This document shows positions 14,894-22,917 of a stretch of DNA of 28,541 nt, piece by piece. The stretch is from a virus. The notes below the pieces were generated by a model. That model worked only from the letters and a program-made list of their open reading frames with translations. It was not told the DNA's origin and searched no databases. The position numbers and the translations under genes are program-made. Where the stretch lies: IMG/VR virus record IMGVR_UViG_3300047326_000001, positions 1-28,541 of that record, one strand, 5' to 3'. Each line of letters starts with the position of its first letter. Positions within the stretch are counted from its first letter, which is position 1.

Positions 14894-15903
14894 GCGGCAC
14901 GTCATCGCCTCCGTCCGGATCGTCCTACGTTCAGCGGCAACTGAATTTCACGATCACTTTGGGCAAGGGGACGTTTGGCCAGAGCGGGCAAAACACGGTC
15001 AAACTGAGCAATCTGCGAGCGAAGGTTGACGTCCTGAAAGGCGGATTTCCGGCGATGGATCAGGCGCAAATCCGCATCTACGGCGTGCAACCAGCCATCA
15101 TGAACCAGGTGAGCACCCTCGGCATCCCGCTTCAAATGATCCGGCTGGGCAATACTGTGACCGTGGAAGCTGGTGACACCACAAACGGTTTTGCCGTGGT
15201 CTATACGGGATACATGATGCGGTGTTGGCAGGACTTCAGCGAGGCGCCTGAGACATCACTGCAAATAGAGGCATTCGGCGGGATGGCAGCCGCGCTCTAT
15301 CCCGTGCCGCCGATCACGTTCCCCGGCAGCGCGGATGTGGCAACGATCATGTCGGGGCTGGCAAACACGATGGGGATGCGCTTCGAGAACAATGGCGTGC
15401 AGGTAAAGATTTCCAGCCCATACTTTGCAGGAACCGCGATGGAACAGGCTCACGCGCTGGCGCGAGCGGCCAATATCGAAATGTATCCCGATTTCTCGCA
15501 ACCCGCGGGGAACAGCTCAAGCCAAACGCCGGTCGCGGGAGGCACGCTCGCGATCTGGCCAAAACTCGGCACGCGGACGAAGGCGATCCCGCTGATTAGC
15601 GCGGCATCCGGTCTCGTGGGCTATCCGCAGTTCGAGTCCAACGGGATGACGTTTACGACGCTCTACAATCCAAACATCTTCCTTGGCGGCCAAATCCAGA
15701 TGCAGAGCAGCGTCGGCGCGGCGGCGACCACTGCGCCCTCGGATGCGCCGGTTCCCGCCGGAACCCAGACCGGGGGGCCGAATGGCTTGTGGTATGTTGT
15801 GGCGCCCCTCGCGCATGATCTTTCGTCGCAGTTGCCCGGTGGCCCGTGGTTCACCTCGGTGCATTGCCAGCGCATCCCCGGATCCCCGGGATCGTCGTCA
15901 TGA
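14890..15903 (+). CDS. Baseplate hub protein (T4 gp27 / P2 gpD type)
   Basis: A 337-residue protein in the hub position between the plug and the central spike. The N-terminal part has strands such as R-A-K-V-D-V-L-K-G-G-F-P-A-M-D-Q-A-Q-I-R-I-Y-G and G-N-T-V-T-V-E-A-G-D, followed by V-V-Y-T-G-Y-M. This is the pattern of hub barrels that form a pseudo-hexameric collar on the trimeric spike. The region at 150-205 (M-E-Q-A-H-A-L-A-R-A-A-N-I-E-M-Y) is helical, and a Gly/Ser/Thr-rich tail closes the protein. Its stop is shared with the next start. There is no lysozyme motif here; the peptidoglycan-cutting activity appears to lie in the tape measure instead. Confidence 0.74.
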   Translation: MSGTSSPPSGSSYVQRQLNFTITLGKGTFGQSGQNTVKLSNLRAKVDVLKGGFPAMDQAQIRIYGVQPAIMNQVSTLGIPLQMIRLGNTVTVEAGDTTNGFAVVYTGYMMRCWQDFSEAPETSLQIEAFGGMAAALYPVPPITFPGSADVATIMSGLANTMGMRFENNGVQVKISSPYFAGTAMEQAHALARAANIEMYPDFSQPAGNSSSQTPVAGGTLAIWPKLGTRTKAIPLISAASGLVGYPQFESNGMTFTTLYNPNIFLGGQIQMQSSVGAAATTAPSDAPVPAGTQTGGPNGLWYVVAPLAHDLSSQLPGGPWFTSVHCQRIPGSPGSSS

Positions 15904-16517
15904 GTGGATCGGGCGCGCCACTTCCGACAGATGGTGGGTTTGCGGGACAAGCCTGGGCGCAGTCCTCCGGCACGCAGTTTCAAGCCATCGATTTTATGAT
16001 CCGGCAAGTCATTGCCGGCAAGGCGTTCCTGGCGCTGGTGCTGATCAAGGCCGTGCATGGCGGAGGCGTCGGATCGCCAGCGAGCGTGGATGTGCAACCT
16101 ATGGTCAATCAGCAGGACGTGCTTGGCACGCAGACGCCGCACGGCGTCGTCTATGGAATGGCGTGTTGGCGCTATCAGGGAGGCGCAAATGCAGCAATCA
16201 TTGATCCGGTGGCCGGAGACATTGGCCTGGCCGCAATCTGTGACCGGGACATCAGCGGCGTAAAGCTCACCGGGACACCGGGACCAGCCGGATCGCATCG
16301 GCAGAACTCCTGGAGCGATGGCGTCTATTTCGGGTCCGTCATCGGTGCTACGCCAACGAACTACATTCAGATCGCCGCATCTGGTATCAACATCCAGTCC
16401 ACGGGGACGATTGCGATCATGGCGGCCGGCGGCACATCGATAGACGGAAGGGAGTTTCTCACGCACAAGCACACTGGTGTCCAAACAGGCGGCGGCGATA
16501 CGGGGAGTGTGGTCTGA
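15900..16517 (+). CDS. Gp138-family membrane-puncturing central spike
   Basis: A 205-residue protein from ATG 15900 (ATGA overlap with the hub gene). The early part (V-H-G-G-G-V-G-S-P-A-S-V-D-V-Q-P-M-V) followed by G-D-I-G-L-A-A-I-C-D-R-D-I-S matches the OB-fold of Gp138-type spikes. The later stretch with I-Q-I-A-A-S-G-I-N-I-Q-S-T-G-T-I-A-I-M is the repeating strand pattern of a beta-helix needle. Near the end, F-L-T-H-K-H-T-G-V supplies an H-x-H pair like those that bind iron at the tip of P2 gpV and phi92 gp138. The trimer would pierce the outer membrane on sheath contraction. Confidence 0.82.
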   Translation: MSGSGAPLPTDGGFAGQAWAQSSGTQFQAIDFMIRQVIAGKAFLALVLIKAVHGGGVGSPASVDVQPMVNQQDVLGTQTPHGVVYGMACWRYQGGANAAIIDPVAGDIGLAAICDRDISGVKLTGTPGPAGSHRQNSWSDGVYFGSVIGATPTNYIQIAASGINIQSTGTIAIMAAGGTSIDGREFLTHKHTGVQTGGGDTGSVV

Positions 16518-16871
16518 GTGGACACGCTTTTGCTCGACCTCACGGGTTGGGATTTGTGCCTCGATGCTAGTGGCAATATCGCCGTGGCGAGCGACCCCTA
16601 TAGCGTGGCGCAAGATGTCGCCTCCGCATGCAAGACCTTTCTCGGCGAGGTGTTTTACGACACGACGATCGGCGTTCCCTATCTTCAGCAGATACTCGGC
16701 CAATCGCCGCCGCTCAGCTTCATCAAGGCGCAATTGGTTGCCGCGGCATTGACCGTGCCCGGCTGCACAAACCCCACGGTCTACCTATCCGGTCTCACGG
16801 CGGCGCGCCAACTGACTGGACAGGTGCAATTCACCGATAGCAACGGAACCCAGCAGGCGGTGAATTTCTGA
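16518..16871 (+). CDS. Baseplate wedge protein, gp25 / gpW-like
   Basis: A 117-residue protein with GTG start directly after the spike stop. Family features are S-V-A-Q-D-V-A-S-A-C-K-T-F-L-G-E-V-F-Y-D, the common gp25-like segment in which the G-E-x-x-Y/F part is conserved. It is followed by G-V-P-Y and a C-terminal Q-V-Q-F-T-D-S-N-G-T. gp25-type proteins link sheath and baseplate wedges and nucleate sheath polymerisation. The order spike, gp25, baseplate J is characteristic of Mu/P2-like and related baseplates. The stop overlaps the next ATG (TGATG). Confidence 0.82.
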   Translation: MDTLLLDLTGWDLCLDASGNIAVASDPYSVAQDVASACKTFLGEVFYDTTIGVPYLQQILGQSPPLSFIKAQLVAAALTVPGCTNPTVYLSGLTAARQLTGQVQFTDSNGTQQAVNF

Positions 16872-18292
16872 TGTCAGGATCGACCAGCGTTCCCGGCATT
16901 ACCTTCACGGCCACGGGCTTTGTGGCTCCGGCTGAGAGCGCGATCGTCACCGGCCTCGATGCCGATTACAATGCGGCGTTTGGCGGAAACCTCAATACCT
17001 CTCCAACGACGCCGCAAGGGCAACTCATCACGTCCACTGCCGCGATGTTGGGCGACAGCAACGGTCAACAGGTCGCGCTCTACAACGGCGTCGACCCTGC
17101 ATACGCGACCGGGAGGCTGCAAGACGCGATCGGGCGAATTTACTTCCTGACGCGATTGCCCGCGATCTCGACCGTGTTGCAGGTGCAGTGCAATGGCCTG
17201 GCGAATGTGCCGATACCGGTGGGCGCGATCGTCACTGACAATCCGCAGGGCGGCAACCTGTATCTTTGCACAGGTGCCGGGACGATCGGAAACACCGGCA
17301 ACGTCACGCTGAGTTTCGCCGCAGCCGTGCCGGGTCCGCTCGCCGTTCCGGCGGCCGTCTACATCTACCAGGGCGTCACTGGCTGGTCAGGCGTGACCCT
17401 TATCTCCGGCGTGGTGGGCAGCAATGTCGAGAGCCGGGCAGCATTCGAGGCGCGGCGAGCGGCGTCGGTTGCGGCGAACGCCGCGGGCTTCCTGCCTGCC
17501 ATCGCGGGTGCCGTTGGCCAAGTGCCGGGCGTCATTGATTTTTATGTCACCGATAACTCAACCGGCTCTCCGGTGACGGTCGGCGGCGTCACGATAGCGG
17601 CAAATAGCCTCTATGTCTGTGTCGCAGGGGGTGCCGCGCAAGCCATCGCGCAAGCCATCTGGACGAAGAAAAATCCGGGATGCGGCTACACGGGGAACAC
17701 GACAGAAACCGTCTACGACACGAACTCGGGGTATTCGACGCCTTACCCTTCCTACAGCGTCACGTTTGAAATCCCGTCCGGAAACGCGATCTGCATGAAC
17801 GTGACGATCAAAAACTCGTCTATGGTGCCAAGCAACGCGCAACAGCTTATCGCCGCTGCCGCGCAAAGCGCATTTCTTGGCCAAGACGGCGGCCCGCGGG
17901 CGCGCATCGGGTCAGAGATATTCGCCAGCCGGTTTTACGCCGGCATCGCCAGCTTGGGCGCATGGGCGCAGATCGTCACCCTCACCATCGGATCTGTCAG
18001 TAGCACGGCGGCGACCTTCACGGGATCGATCTCTGGCACCACGTTGACTGTTTCCAGCGTTACCGGAACCATAGCCATCGGCCAGTTTGTCTACTCGATC
18101 GGAGTGGAAACGACTGCTGCGGGCACGATCATCACCGCGGGCAGCGGAACGTCATGGACTGTGGCGGTTAATCAGACCGTGGCAAGCGTGAGCATGGCGT
18201 CCGTGGCGGCGAGCCTCAATGACGTGCAACTGAACATCAACGTCGTTCCCACGCTACAGGCAGGCGATGTGAACGTGGTGCTTGGATCATGA
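16871..18292 (+). CDS. Baseplate J-like wedge protein (gp6 / gpJ) with one inserted beta module
   Basis: A 473-residue baseplate J family protein, the iris-forming wedge subunit. Features: D-A-D-Y-N-A-A-F-G-G-N-L-N-T near the N-terminus, A-T-G-R-L-Q-D-A-I-G-R-I-Y, and V-V-G-S-N-V-E-S-R-A-A-F-E-A-R-R in the middle, the usual E-x-x-x-x-F-x-x-R block. The C-terminus has L-N-D-V-Q-L-N-I-N-V-V-P-T. Residues about 377-445 form a Gly/Thr-rich module of the dispersed type, lying between the strand G-A-W-A-Q-I-V-T-L-T-I-G-S and the C-terminal strands. ATGA coupling to DUF2612 follows. I recall insertions at this place in other baseplate J proteins, so the site may be tolerant. Confidence 0.85.
   Translation: MSGSTSVPGITFTATGFVAPAESAIVTGLDADYNAAFGGNLNTSPTTPQGQLITSTAAMLGDSNGQQVALYNGVDPAYATGRLQDAIGRIYFLTRLPAISTVLQVQCNGLANVPIPVGAIVTDNPQGGNLYLCTGAGTIGNTGNVTLSFAAAVPGPLAVPAAVYIYQGVTGWSGVTLISGVVGSNVESRAAFEARRAASVAANAAGFLPAIAGAVGQVPGVIDFYVTDNSTGSPVTVGGVTIAANSLYVCVAGGAAQAIAQAIWTKKNPGCGYTGNTTETVYDTNSGYSTPYPSYSVTFEIPSGNAICMNVTIKNSSMVPSNAQQLIAAAAQSAFLGQDGGPRARIGSEIFASRFYAGIASLGAWAQIVTLTIGSVSSTAATFTGSISGTTLTVSSVTGTIAIGQFVYSIGVETTAAGTIITAGSGTSWTVAVNQTVASVSMASVAASLNDVQLNINVVPTLQAGDVNVVLGS
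18000..18205 (+). repeat. Dispersed beta module, copy 6 (baseplate J)
   Basis: Encodes F-T-G-S-I-S-G-T-T-L-T-V-S-S-V-T-G-T-I-A-I-G-Q-F-V, then G-S-G-T-S-W-T-V and Q-T-V-A-S-V-S-M. The G-G-x-G-T-Y box is replaced by G-S-G-T-S-W. Boundaries are approximate. Confidence 0.68.
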
Positions 18293-18873
18293 ACAATTTC
18301 GAGGAAACCATCCTCAGCCAGTTCGATGATAGTCCGACGATCGTGCAACTCATAACGAACCTCAACGCCTACATTGACCCGTCCACCAACATTGACGACT
18401 TCTACAACTTGCTTTGGAACGTGGACACAGCAGTCGGATACGGACTGGACGTGTGGGGCCGCATCGTCGGCGTGCAGCGTGTGCTGCAAATAGCGACAGT
18501 CAACTACTTCGGATTTACCGGGCCGCCAGGCGTATCCGGCCTCCCGTGGAACCAAGCGCCATTCTATCACGGCGAGGCTTTGACGCAGAATTATGCGCTC
18601 TCCGATGACGCATTCCGCGCACTGATCCTGGCAAAAGCCCTCGCGAACATCTGCAACGCCACGATCCCTGCCATCAACCAAATCCTCATCAATCTATTCG
18701 GGCCGAACGGGATACTTCCGGTCGCCGGCAATTCTTACTGCACAGACGGAAGGAATATGACGATGACCTACACATTCAGCGCTGCTCTCGATCCCGTGCA
18801 AACCGCTATTATCTATCAGTCCGGTGTGTTACCGAGACCGTGCGGAGTAGCTGCAACGGTGGTGGTGCTGTAA
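18289..18873 (+). CDS. DUF2612 family baseplate-fibre connector (gpI-like position)
   Basis: A 194-residue protein with ATG overlapping the baseplate J stop by four bases. The N-terminal helical part (E-E-T-I-L-S-Q-F-D-D-S-P-T-I-V-Q-L-I) leads to a conserved W-N-V-D-T-A-V-G-Y-G-L-D-V-W-G-R-I-V-G-V segment, the core of DUF2612. Further on is D-D-A-F-R-A-L-I-L-A-K-A-L-A-N-I, then a C-terminal strand set ending P-R-P-C-G-V. In position it corresponds to P2 gpI or T4 gp53/gp7-type connectors that join tail fibres to the wedge. Its stop overlaps the fibre gene start (TAATG). Confidence 0.82.
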   Translation: MNNFEETILSQFDDSPTIVQLITNLNAYIDPSTNIDDFYNLLWNVDTAVGYGLDVWGRIVGVQRVLQIATVNYFGFTGPPGVSGLPWNQAPFYHGEALTQNYALSDDAFRALILAKALANICNATIPAINQILINLFGPNGILPVAGNSYCTDGRNMTMTYTFSAALDPVQTAIIYQSGVLPRPCGVAATVVVL

Positions 18874-20282
18874 TGGACGCAAGCGCGGTCCCCTATAAAT
18901 TCGCTGGGCCGTGGGCAGCGGACGCAACCGCAGGATATGCCACCAACCCTGTGCCAGCTACGGCCAGCGGCGCGGCGGCCTCGCAGCAACTCGGCTTCCC
19001 GCCGCTAACGGCAACGCCCACAGGATCGGGGGGAACCCCGCCGAACATCGCAGACTTCAACGGTCTGGAGTTCTATAACACATCTTGGTTGCAATGGGTG
19101 CAGGCTGGCGGCCCGATCGCTTACGACGCAACGCTGTCAAGCAACATCGGCGGCTATCCGCGAGGTGCGGTCCTGCAATCAGCAGTCACATTCGGTCAAT
19201 TCTGGCAATCCACCGTCGATAACAACACATCTGATCCGGATACCGGCGGCGCAAACTGGCAGCGGCTACCGATCGGGCTGAGCGGCGTAGAGCCGTTGGC
19301 GATAGCGTCCAACACGACACTCACCCTAGCGAACTGGGGCCAGCTTATCGAGGTCGGCAACGGCGTCACCGTCACGACGCCGAACGCTAGCGCCGCGTCG
19401 TTTGGCATGGTGATCTCTTTTTATTTTCGCGCAAGCAACACCCTAACCCTCGGCAGCGGGTCATTCTTCGGAGGCGGCCTTGCCGGCTCTACGCTCGCGA
19501 ACCCGCCCAACGGCAGCTTTCTCAGCATCGTCTGCGACGGCGCGAACTGGCTCGTTCTTTCGTCGTCTCCTGACATCCTTGGCTACGCGACGCAAGCCTA
19601 CGTCACCTCGGCCGTGGCAACGGAAACCACACGCGCCGAGACCGCCGAGGCGCTGAAGGCGAACTTGTCCGGGGCCACGTTTACAGGGTCCGTGACGTTT
19701 GATGTCGCGATTTATCCCGAACAGGGTCTTCTTGTTGGGACAACATCGAACCCGATCGCAAACACCACCAATGGATGCCAGGTATTAGCGACCGGATCGA
19801 CGCAAATTTATGACGCGTCCGTCACTCCGCTGTCGCTAGGCGTGGGAACGACGGGCATCGTCCAAGCAATCTATTACGGCGCCACGCAGGTCGGTTCGAT
19901 CTCCACGAATGGCACCGGAACCGCCTACAATGTCACATCCGATGAAACTCTGAAAGTGGACGACGGGCTGATCCGGCCGGATGAAGCAACCGCCGCAGTG
20001 ATGGCGCTCCGGCCGACGTGGTTTCGCTGGAAATCTGATGTTGCGGCAGAATCGGAACCGGGTTTTTTTGCGCAGCATGTCCATCGGGCTTGGCGCTGGG
20101 CGGTGTCAGCCGGGCGTGGCGAGCCTGGCGATAGTGACTACCAGCCGTGGCAGATGGACGCCGGCAAATTCATGCCGCTGGTGATCGTCCATCTGCAGGA
20201 CTTGGAGCGACGCAATGCCGCTCTGGAGCTTCACGCAGCCGCGCTTGAACGCCGCCTTGCAAAACTGGAAAGCGCCGCATGA
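18873..20282 (+). CDS. Tail fibre with C-terminal S74 intramolecular chaperone
   Basis: 469 residues from ATG 18873; the longer frame from 18840 lies inside the previous gene. The N-terminal 150 residues (M-D-A-S-A-V-P-Y-K-F, then P-N-I-A-D-F-N-G-L-E-F-Y) resemble fibre attachment domains. Residues about 250-290 carry a short coiled coil (T-E-T-T-R-A-E-T-A-E-A-L-K-A-N-L-S-G) leading into a F-T-G-S-V-T-F strand. The C-terminus has the autocleavage motif S-D-E-T-L-K at Ser356-Lys361, followed by about 110 residues ending in a helix (L-E-R-R-N-A-A-L-E-L-H-A-A-A-L-E-R-R). In this family the domain trimerises the fibre and cuts itself off before Ser. No signal peptide is present, unlike every gene downstream. 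Confidence 0.86.
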   Translation: MDASAVPYKFAGPWAADATAGYATNPVPATASGAAASQQLGFPPLTATPTGSGGTPPNIADFNGLEFYNTSWLQWVQAGGPIAYDATLSSNIGGYPRGAVLQSAVTFGQFWQSTVDNNTSDPDTGGANWQRLPIGLSGVEPLAIASNTTLTLANWGQLIEVGNGVTVTTPNASAASFGMVISFYFRASNTLTLGSGSFFGGGLAGSTLANPPNGSFLSIVCDGANWLVLSSSPDILGYATQAYVTSAVATETTRAETAEALKANLSGATFTGSVTFDVAIYPEQGLLVGTTSNPIANTTNGCQVLATGSTQIYDASVTPLSLGVGTTGIVQAIYYGATQVGSISTNGTGTAYNVTSDETLKVDDGLIRPDEATAAVMALRPTWFRWKSDVAAESEPGFFAQHVHRAWRWAVSAGRGEPGDSDYQPWQMDAGKFMPLVIVHLQDLERRNAALELHAAALERRLAKLESAA

Positions 20283-22648
20283 AAGTCCTTTGGCGATTTC
20301 TCCTTATTTTTGCGACTCTATTTCCCGCGGCAGTGGTGGCGCAGCCGCAATCGCCCGGCATCTATGTGCCGTCCGGCATCACCTCACTGGATGCCACGAC
20401 CGTCAGCGCATCGGTTGCGTTTCCATCGACCGGATCGACCCTGAACCTCTTGGTCATCAACGCCGGACCATCGACCGTTTTTGTCGCGACCGGCAACAGC
20501 AGCGTCGTGGCGTCCCTCGCCAGCATCCCGATCCTGGCGGGCGGCGCGGTGGTTTTGCCTCAAAGTTACAACACGACCATCGCGGCGATCACGGCGAGCG
20601 GCACGGCGGCACTTTCGATCCAGAGCGGCACCGGTATCCCGTTCATCGTTTCGGGAGGCCTGGGTAGCCAGCCGACTAGCGGCTGCACCACCAATTGCAC
20701 GTTCACCGGCACAACGGTGATTGCCGGATCGCTGGGTCTGCCGGCATCAGCGGTCGGCGGCGCAACCCTCAATCTGCCCGAGGGCACGGCGCCATCGGCT
20801 CCAAACAACGGCGACATCTGGACGACCACGGCGGGTCTCTACGTGCGCATCGGCGGCACAACGATCGGCCCGATCGGCACTGGCGGCGGCTGCACCACCA
20901 ATTGCACGTTCACCGGCACGACCACGACAGCGGGCATATCCGACAGCGGCGGCATCAACACCACCGCCGCGACTGGATATCGGATCGGCGGCCAAAACGC
21001 GATATCGTGGTCCAGCCAATCCACCCAGCAAAGCATGGCGATCGGCCCGGGGGCAGGCGCCTCGCTGCCAAGCAATGGGACGTTTAGCACGTTCATTGGC
21101 TCTGGCTCTGGCGCCGCATTCAGCGGCGCGGGCGGGGAAGATACCTGCGTCGGCGTGATCTGTATGCAGTATCTTGTATCCGGCGTTTTCGACACCGCCC
21201 TCGGCGAGCACGCCATGGGTTACGAGGTCTCGGCCAACAGTTCCACCGCAATCGGTAATGACGATCAGCGTAACTATGTCAGCGGCGGCGGCAACACCAG
21301 TGTCGGCAAGTCGGCGATGTCGGTGGGTGGTGGCATCAATAATACTGCGCTTGGAACTCAGGCGTTAGCCGGCAACAGCACGACAGTAATCGTGGGCGGT
21401 ACGGCCACGGCCGGTGACACGATCAGCCTTACCTTTACGGGCGGGTTCACCGGGTCGCCGGCCACCACCACGCCGATCACGATCACGGGCGGCGAAACAA
21501 CAACGCAGATGGCGACGGCGCTGTTGACCGCGATCCAAGCCAACAGTGTGCTCAACACCGTCATGGGAACCGGCTCGCAAAGCTCAGCCAATCAATTGTC
21601 GCTGTTCTGGGAAGGCACTTGCACAACCGGACAAAGCATCGTCACCACATCCAGCATCACCGGCAGCGCGACGGAAACAATTGGATCAACATGTGGACCG
21701 ACCGGCGCCAACAACATCGCGATCGGCGAACAGGCGATCTTCGGCGTCTATGGACTAAGTACTGCGGCCTATAATATCGGTATCGGTCAGAATACGCTCA
21801 ACAATCTTGTGTCCGGCAATTTCAATGTGGCGGTTGGCCAGTCGCCGCTTTTCAACCTCACGACGGCCTCCGGCGCGGTCGGCATTGGCTTGAATGCGGG
21901 AGCGACCACAACCACCAATCCAGGGACGTATATTGGATCGGGCGCTGGTCAGTATCCGACCGGCGGAGGAAACGTCGCGTTCGGCCTTGACGCGCTTCAG
22001 GGCGCGAGCGCGGGGTCCACCGCGCAGAACGATGTGGCGTTCGGAAACTTGGCCTTGCAGGCAGCGACCACTGCGCAGCAAGACGTGGCGGTTGGCGGGT
22101 CGGCCGCCTTGCTCTGCACCACTTGTCAGCATCAGACGATTATCGGCTTTGGAGCGGGCGGCGCAATCACGACGGCCGATAAGTCAACGCTCATCGGCTA
22201 TAACGCTGGCGCAACCTATGTATCAGGTTTCGGCGTGGTCTTGGTGTGTTCCGGGAATTTCACGTGCACCACTCCGGCGGCCAATACACACGACTACATC
22301 AGCATCGACGGCGCGATTGTTGAGAACACGCAGGCGCCAACGATCGGGTCTGGGTTCGGAAGCGGCGCGTCGGTCCCTGTCGGCGCAAGCACGTTCTTGT
22401 TCGAGGTGAACGTTGGCACGGGCGGAACTGCATCGTCAGGCGTCATCACGATGCCGACGCCGGCCGCGCCGAACGCCTGGGGTTGTCAAGTGGTGGACGT
22501 GACCAATCCCGCTACGAGCAATACCGTAATCACGCCAAGCGGCGCCGGAACCACGGTGACACTGACGAACTATTCGCGCACAACCGGAGCGTTAGCCGCG
22601 TGGGCGGCATCGGATGTGCTACTCGTTGGCCCGTGCGGCGCCCTGTAG
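20279..22648 (+). CDS. Secreted YadA-like beta-roll protein, fibre- or adhesin-like
   Basis: A 789-residue protein with ATGA overlap with the fibre gene. Residues 1-22 form a clear Sec signal peptide (M-K-V-L-W-R-F-L-L-I-F, cleavage after A-V-V-A). Residues 23-128 are a beta domain also seen in the protein from 22917. A G-C-T-T-N-C-T-F-T-G-T box occurs twice (near 135 and 204). From about residue 250 to 650 there are some dozen repeats of the type N-x-A-x-G-x-x-A-L (T-A-L-G-E-H-A-M-G, I-A-I-G-E-Q-A, V-A-F-G-N-L-A-L), like the heads of YadA-type trimeric adhesins. They are broken once by a 105-residue insertion. No YadA membrane anchor is visible at the C-terminus. It could be a fibre shaft or a secreted surface protein. 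Confidence 0.78.
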   Translation: MKVLWRFLLIFATLFPAAVVAQPQSPGIYVPSGITSLDATTVSASVAFPSTGSTLNLLVINAGPSTVFVATGNSSVVASLASIPILAGGAVVLPQSYNTTIAAITASGTAALSIQSGTGIPFIVSGGLGSQPTSGCTTNCTFTGTTVIAGSLGLPASAVGGATLNLPEGTAPSAPNNGDIWTTTAGLYVRIGGTTIGPIGTGGGCTTNCTFTGTTTTAGISDSGGINTTAATGYRIGGQNAISWSSQSTQQSMAIGPGAGASLPSNGTFSTFIGSGSGAAFSGAGGEDTCVGVICMQYLVSGVFDTALGEHAMGYEVSANSSTAIGNDDQRNYVSGGGNTSVGKSAMSVGGGINNTALGTQALAGNSTTVIVGGTATAGDTISLTFTGGFTGSPATTTPITITGGETTTQMATALLTAIQANSVLNTVMGTGSQSSANQLSLFWEGTCTTGQSIVTTSSITGSATETIGSTCGPTGANNIAIGEQAIFGVYGLSTAAYNIGIGQNTLNNLVSGNFNVAVGQSPLFNLTTASGAVGIGLNAGATTTTNPGTYIGSGAGQYPTGGGNVAFGLDALQGASAGSTAQNDVAFGNLALQAATTAQQDVAVGGSAALLCTTCQHQTIIGFGAGGAITTADKSTLIGYNAGATYVSGFGVVLVCSGNFTCTTPAANTHDYISIDGAIVENTQAPTIGSGFGSGASVPVGASTFLFEVNVGTGGTASSGVITMPTPAAPNAWGCQVVDVTNPATSNTVITPSGAGTTVTLTNYSRTTGALAAWAASDVLLVGPCGAL
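20681..20712 (+). repeat. 32-bp perfect direct repeat, copy 1
   Basis: Starts GGCTGCACCACC and ends ACCGGCAC. Encodes the G-C-T-T-N-C-T-F-T-G-T box. The second copy lies 207 bases (69 codons) downstream in the same frame. Confidence 0.85.
20888..20919 (+). repeat. 32-bp perfect direct repeat, copy 2
   Basis: Same 32 bases as at 20681. Recombination between the copies would remove 69 codons in frame. Confidence 0.85.
21030..22235 (+). repeat. YadA-like coding repeats, interrupted at about 21377-21700
   Basis: Degenerate repeats with the pattern N-x-A-x-G-x-x-A in each unit, spaced 14-30 residues apart. The block at about 21377-21700 has different composition (G-G-T-A-T-A-G-D-T-I-S-L-T-F-T, then T-A-I-Q-A-N-S) and interrupts the array between A-L-G-T-Q-A-L and N-I-A-I-G-E-Q-A. 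Confidence 0.7.
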
Positions 22649-22656
22649 GAGACCAG

Positions 22657-22917
22657 ATGAAACGCTTTGCTCTCATTGTCATCGTGTTGCTTCCCGCGTC
22701 GGCTATGGCGCAGCAAAACGTCCAGCCGACCGTGGACGGCGCAACGGCGGCAATCACGCGGAACGCGACGTTGCTTGGGGATATGGCGCTCCAATTCAAT
22801 GCGCAACTGGCCGCCACGGTCGCGCAACTGGCTGCGGTGACGAAAGAGCTGGATGCGCTCAAAGCTGCGGCCGATGCGGCTAAGTCGAAGGCCAAAACGG
22901 AGGATAAGCCAAAGTGA
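22657..22917 (+). CDS. Small secreted coiled-coil protein
   Basis: An 86-residue protein from ATG 22657, preceded by TAGGAGA, a good ribosome site; the longer upstream frame lies inside the previous gene. Residues 1-18 are a typical Sec signal peptide (M-K-R-F-A-L-I-V-I-V-L-L, cleavage after S-A-M-A). The mature part is short and Ala-rich with heptad-like spacing (L-A-A-V-T-K-E-L-D-A-L-K-A-A-A-D-A-A-K), ending in a Lys-rich tail. No transmembrane helix or lipobox Cys is present. Its role is unknown; it could be a periplasmic chaperone or oligomerisation partner for the secreted neighbours. Confidence 0.75.
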   Translation: MKRFALIVIVLLPASAMAQQNVQPTVDGATAAITRNATLLGDMALQFNAQLAATVAQLAAVTKELDALKAAADAAKSKAKTEDKPK

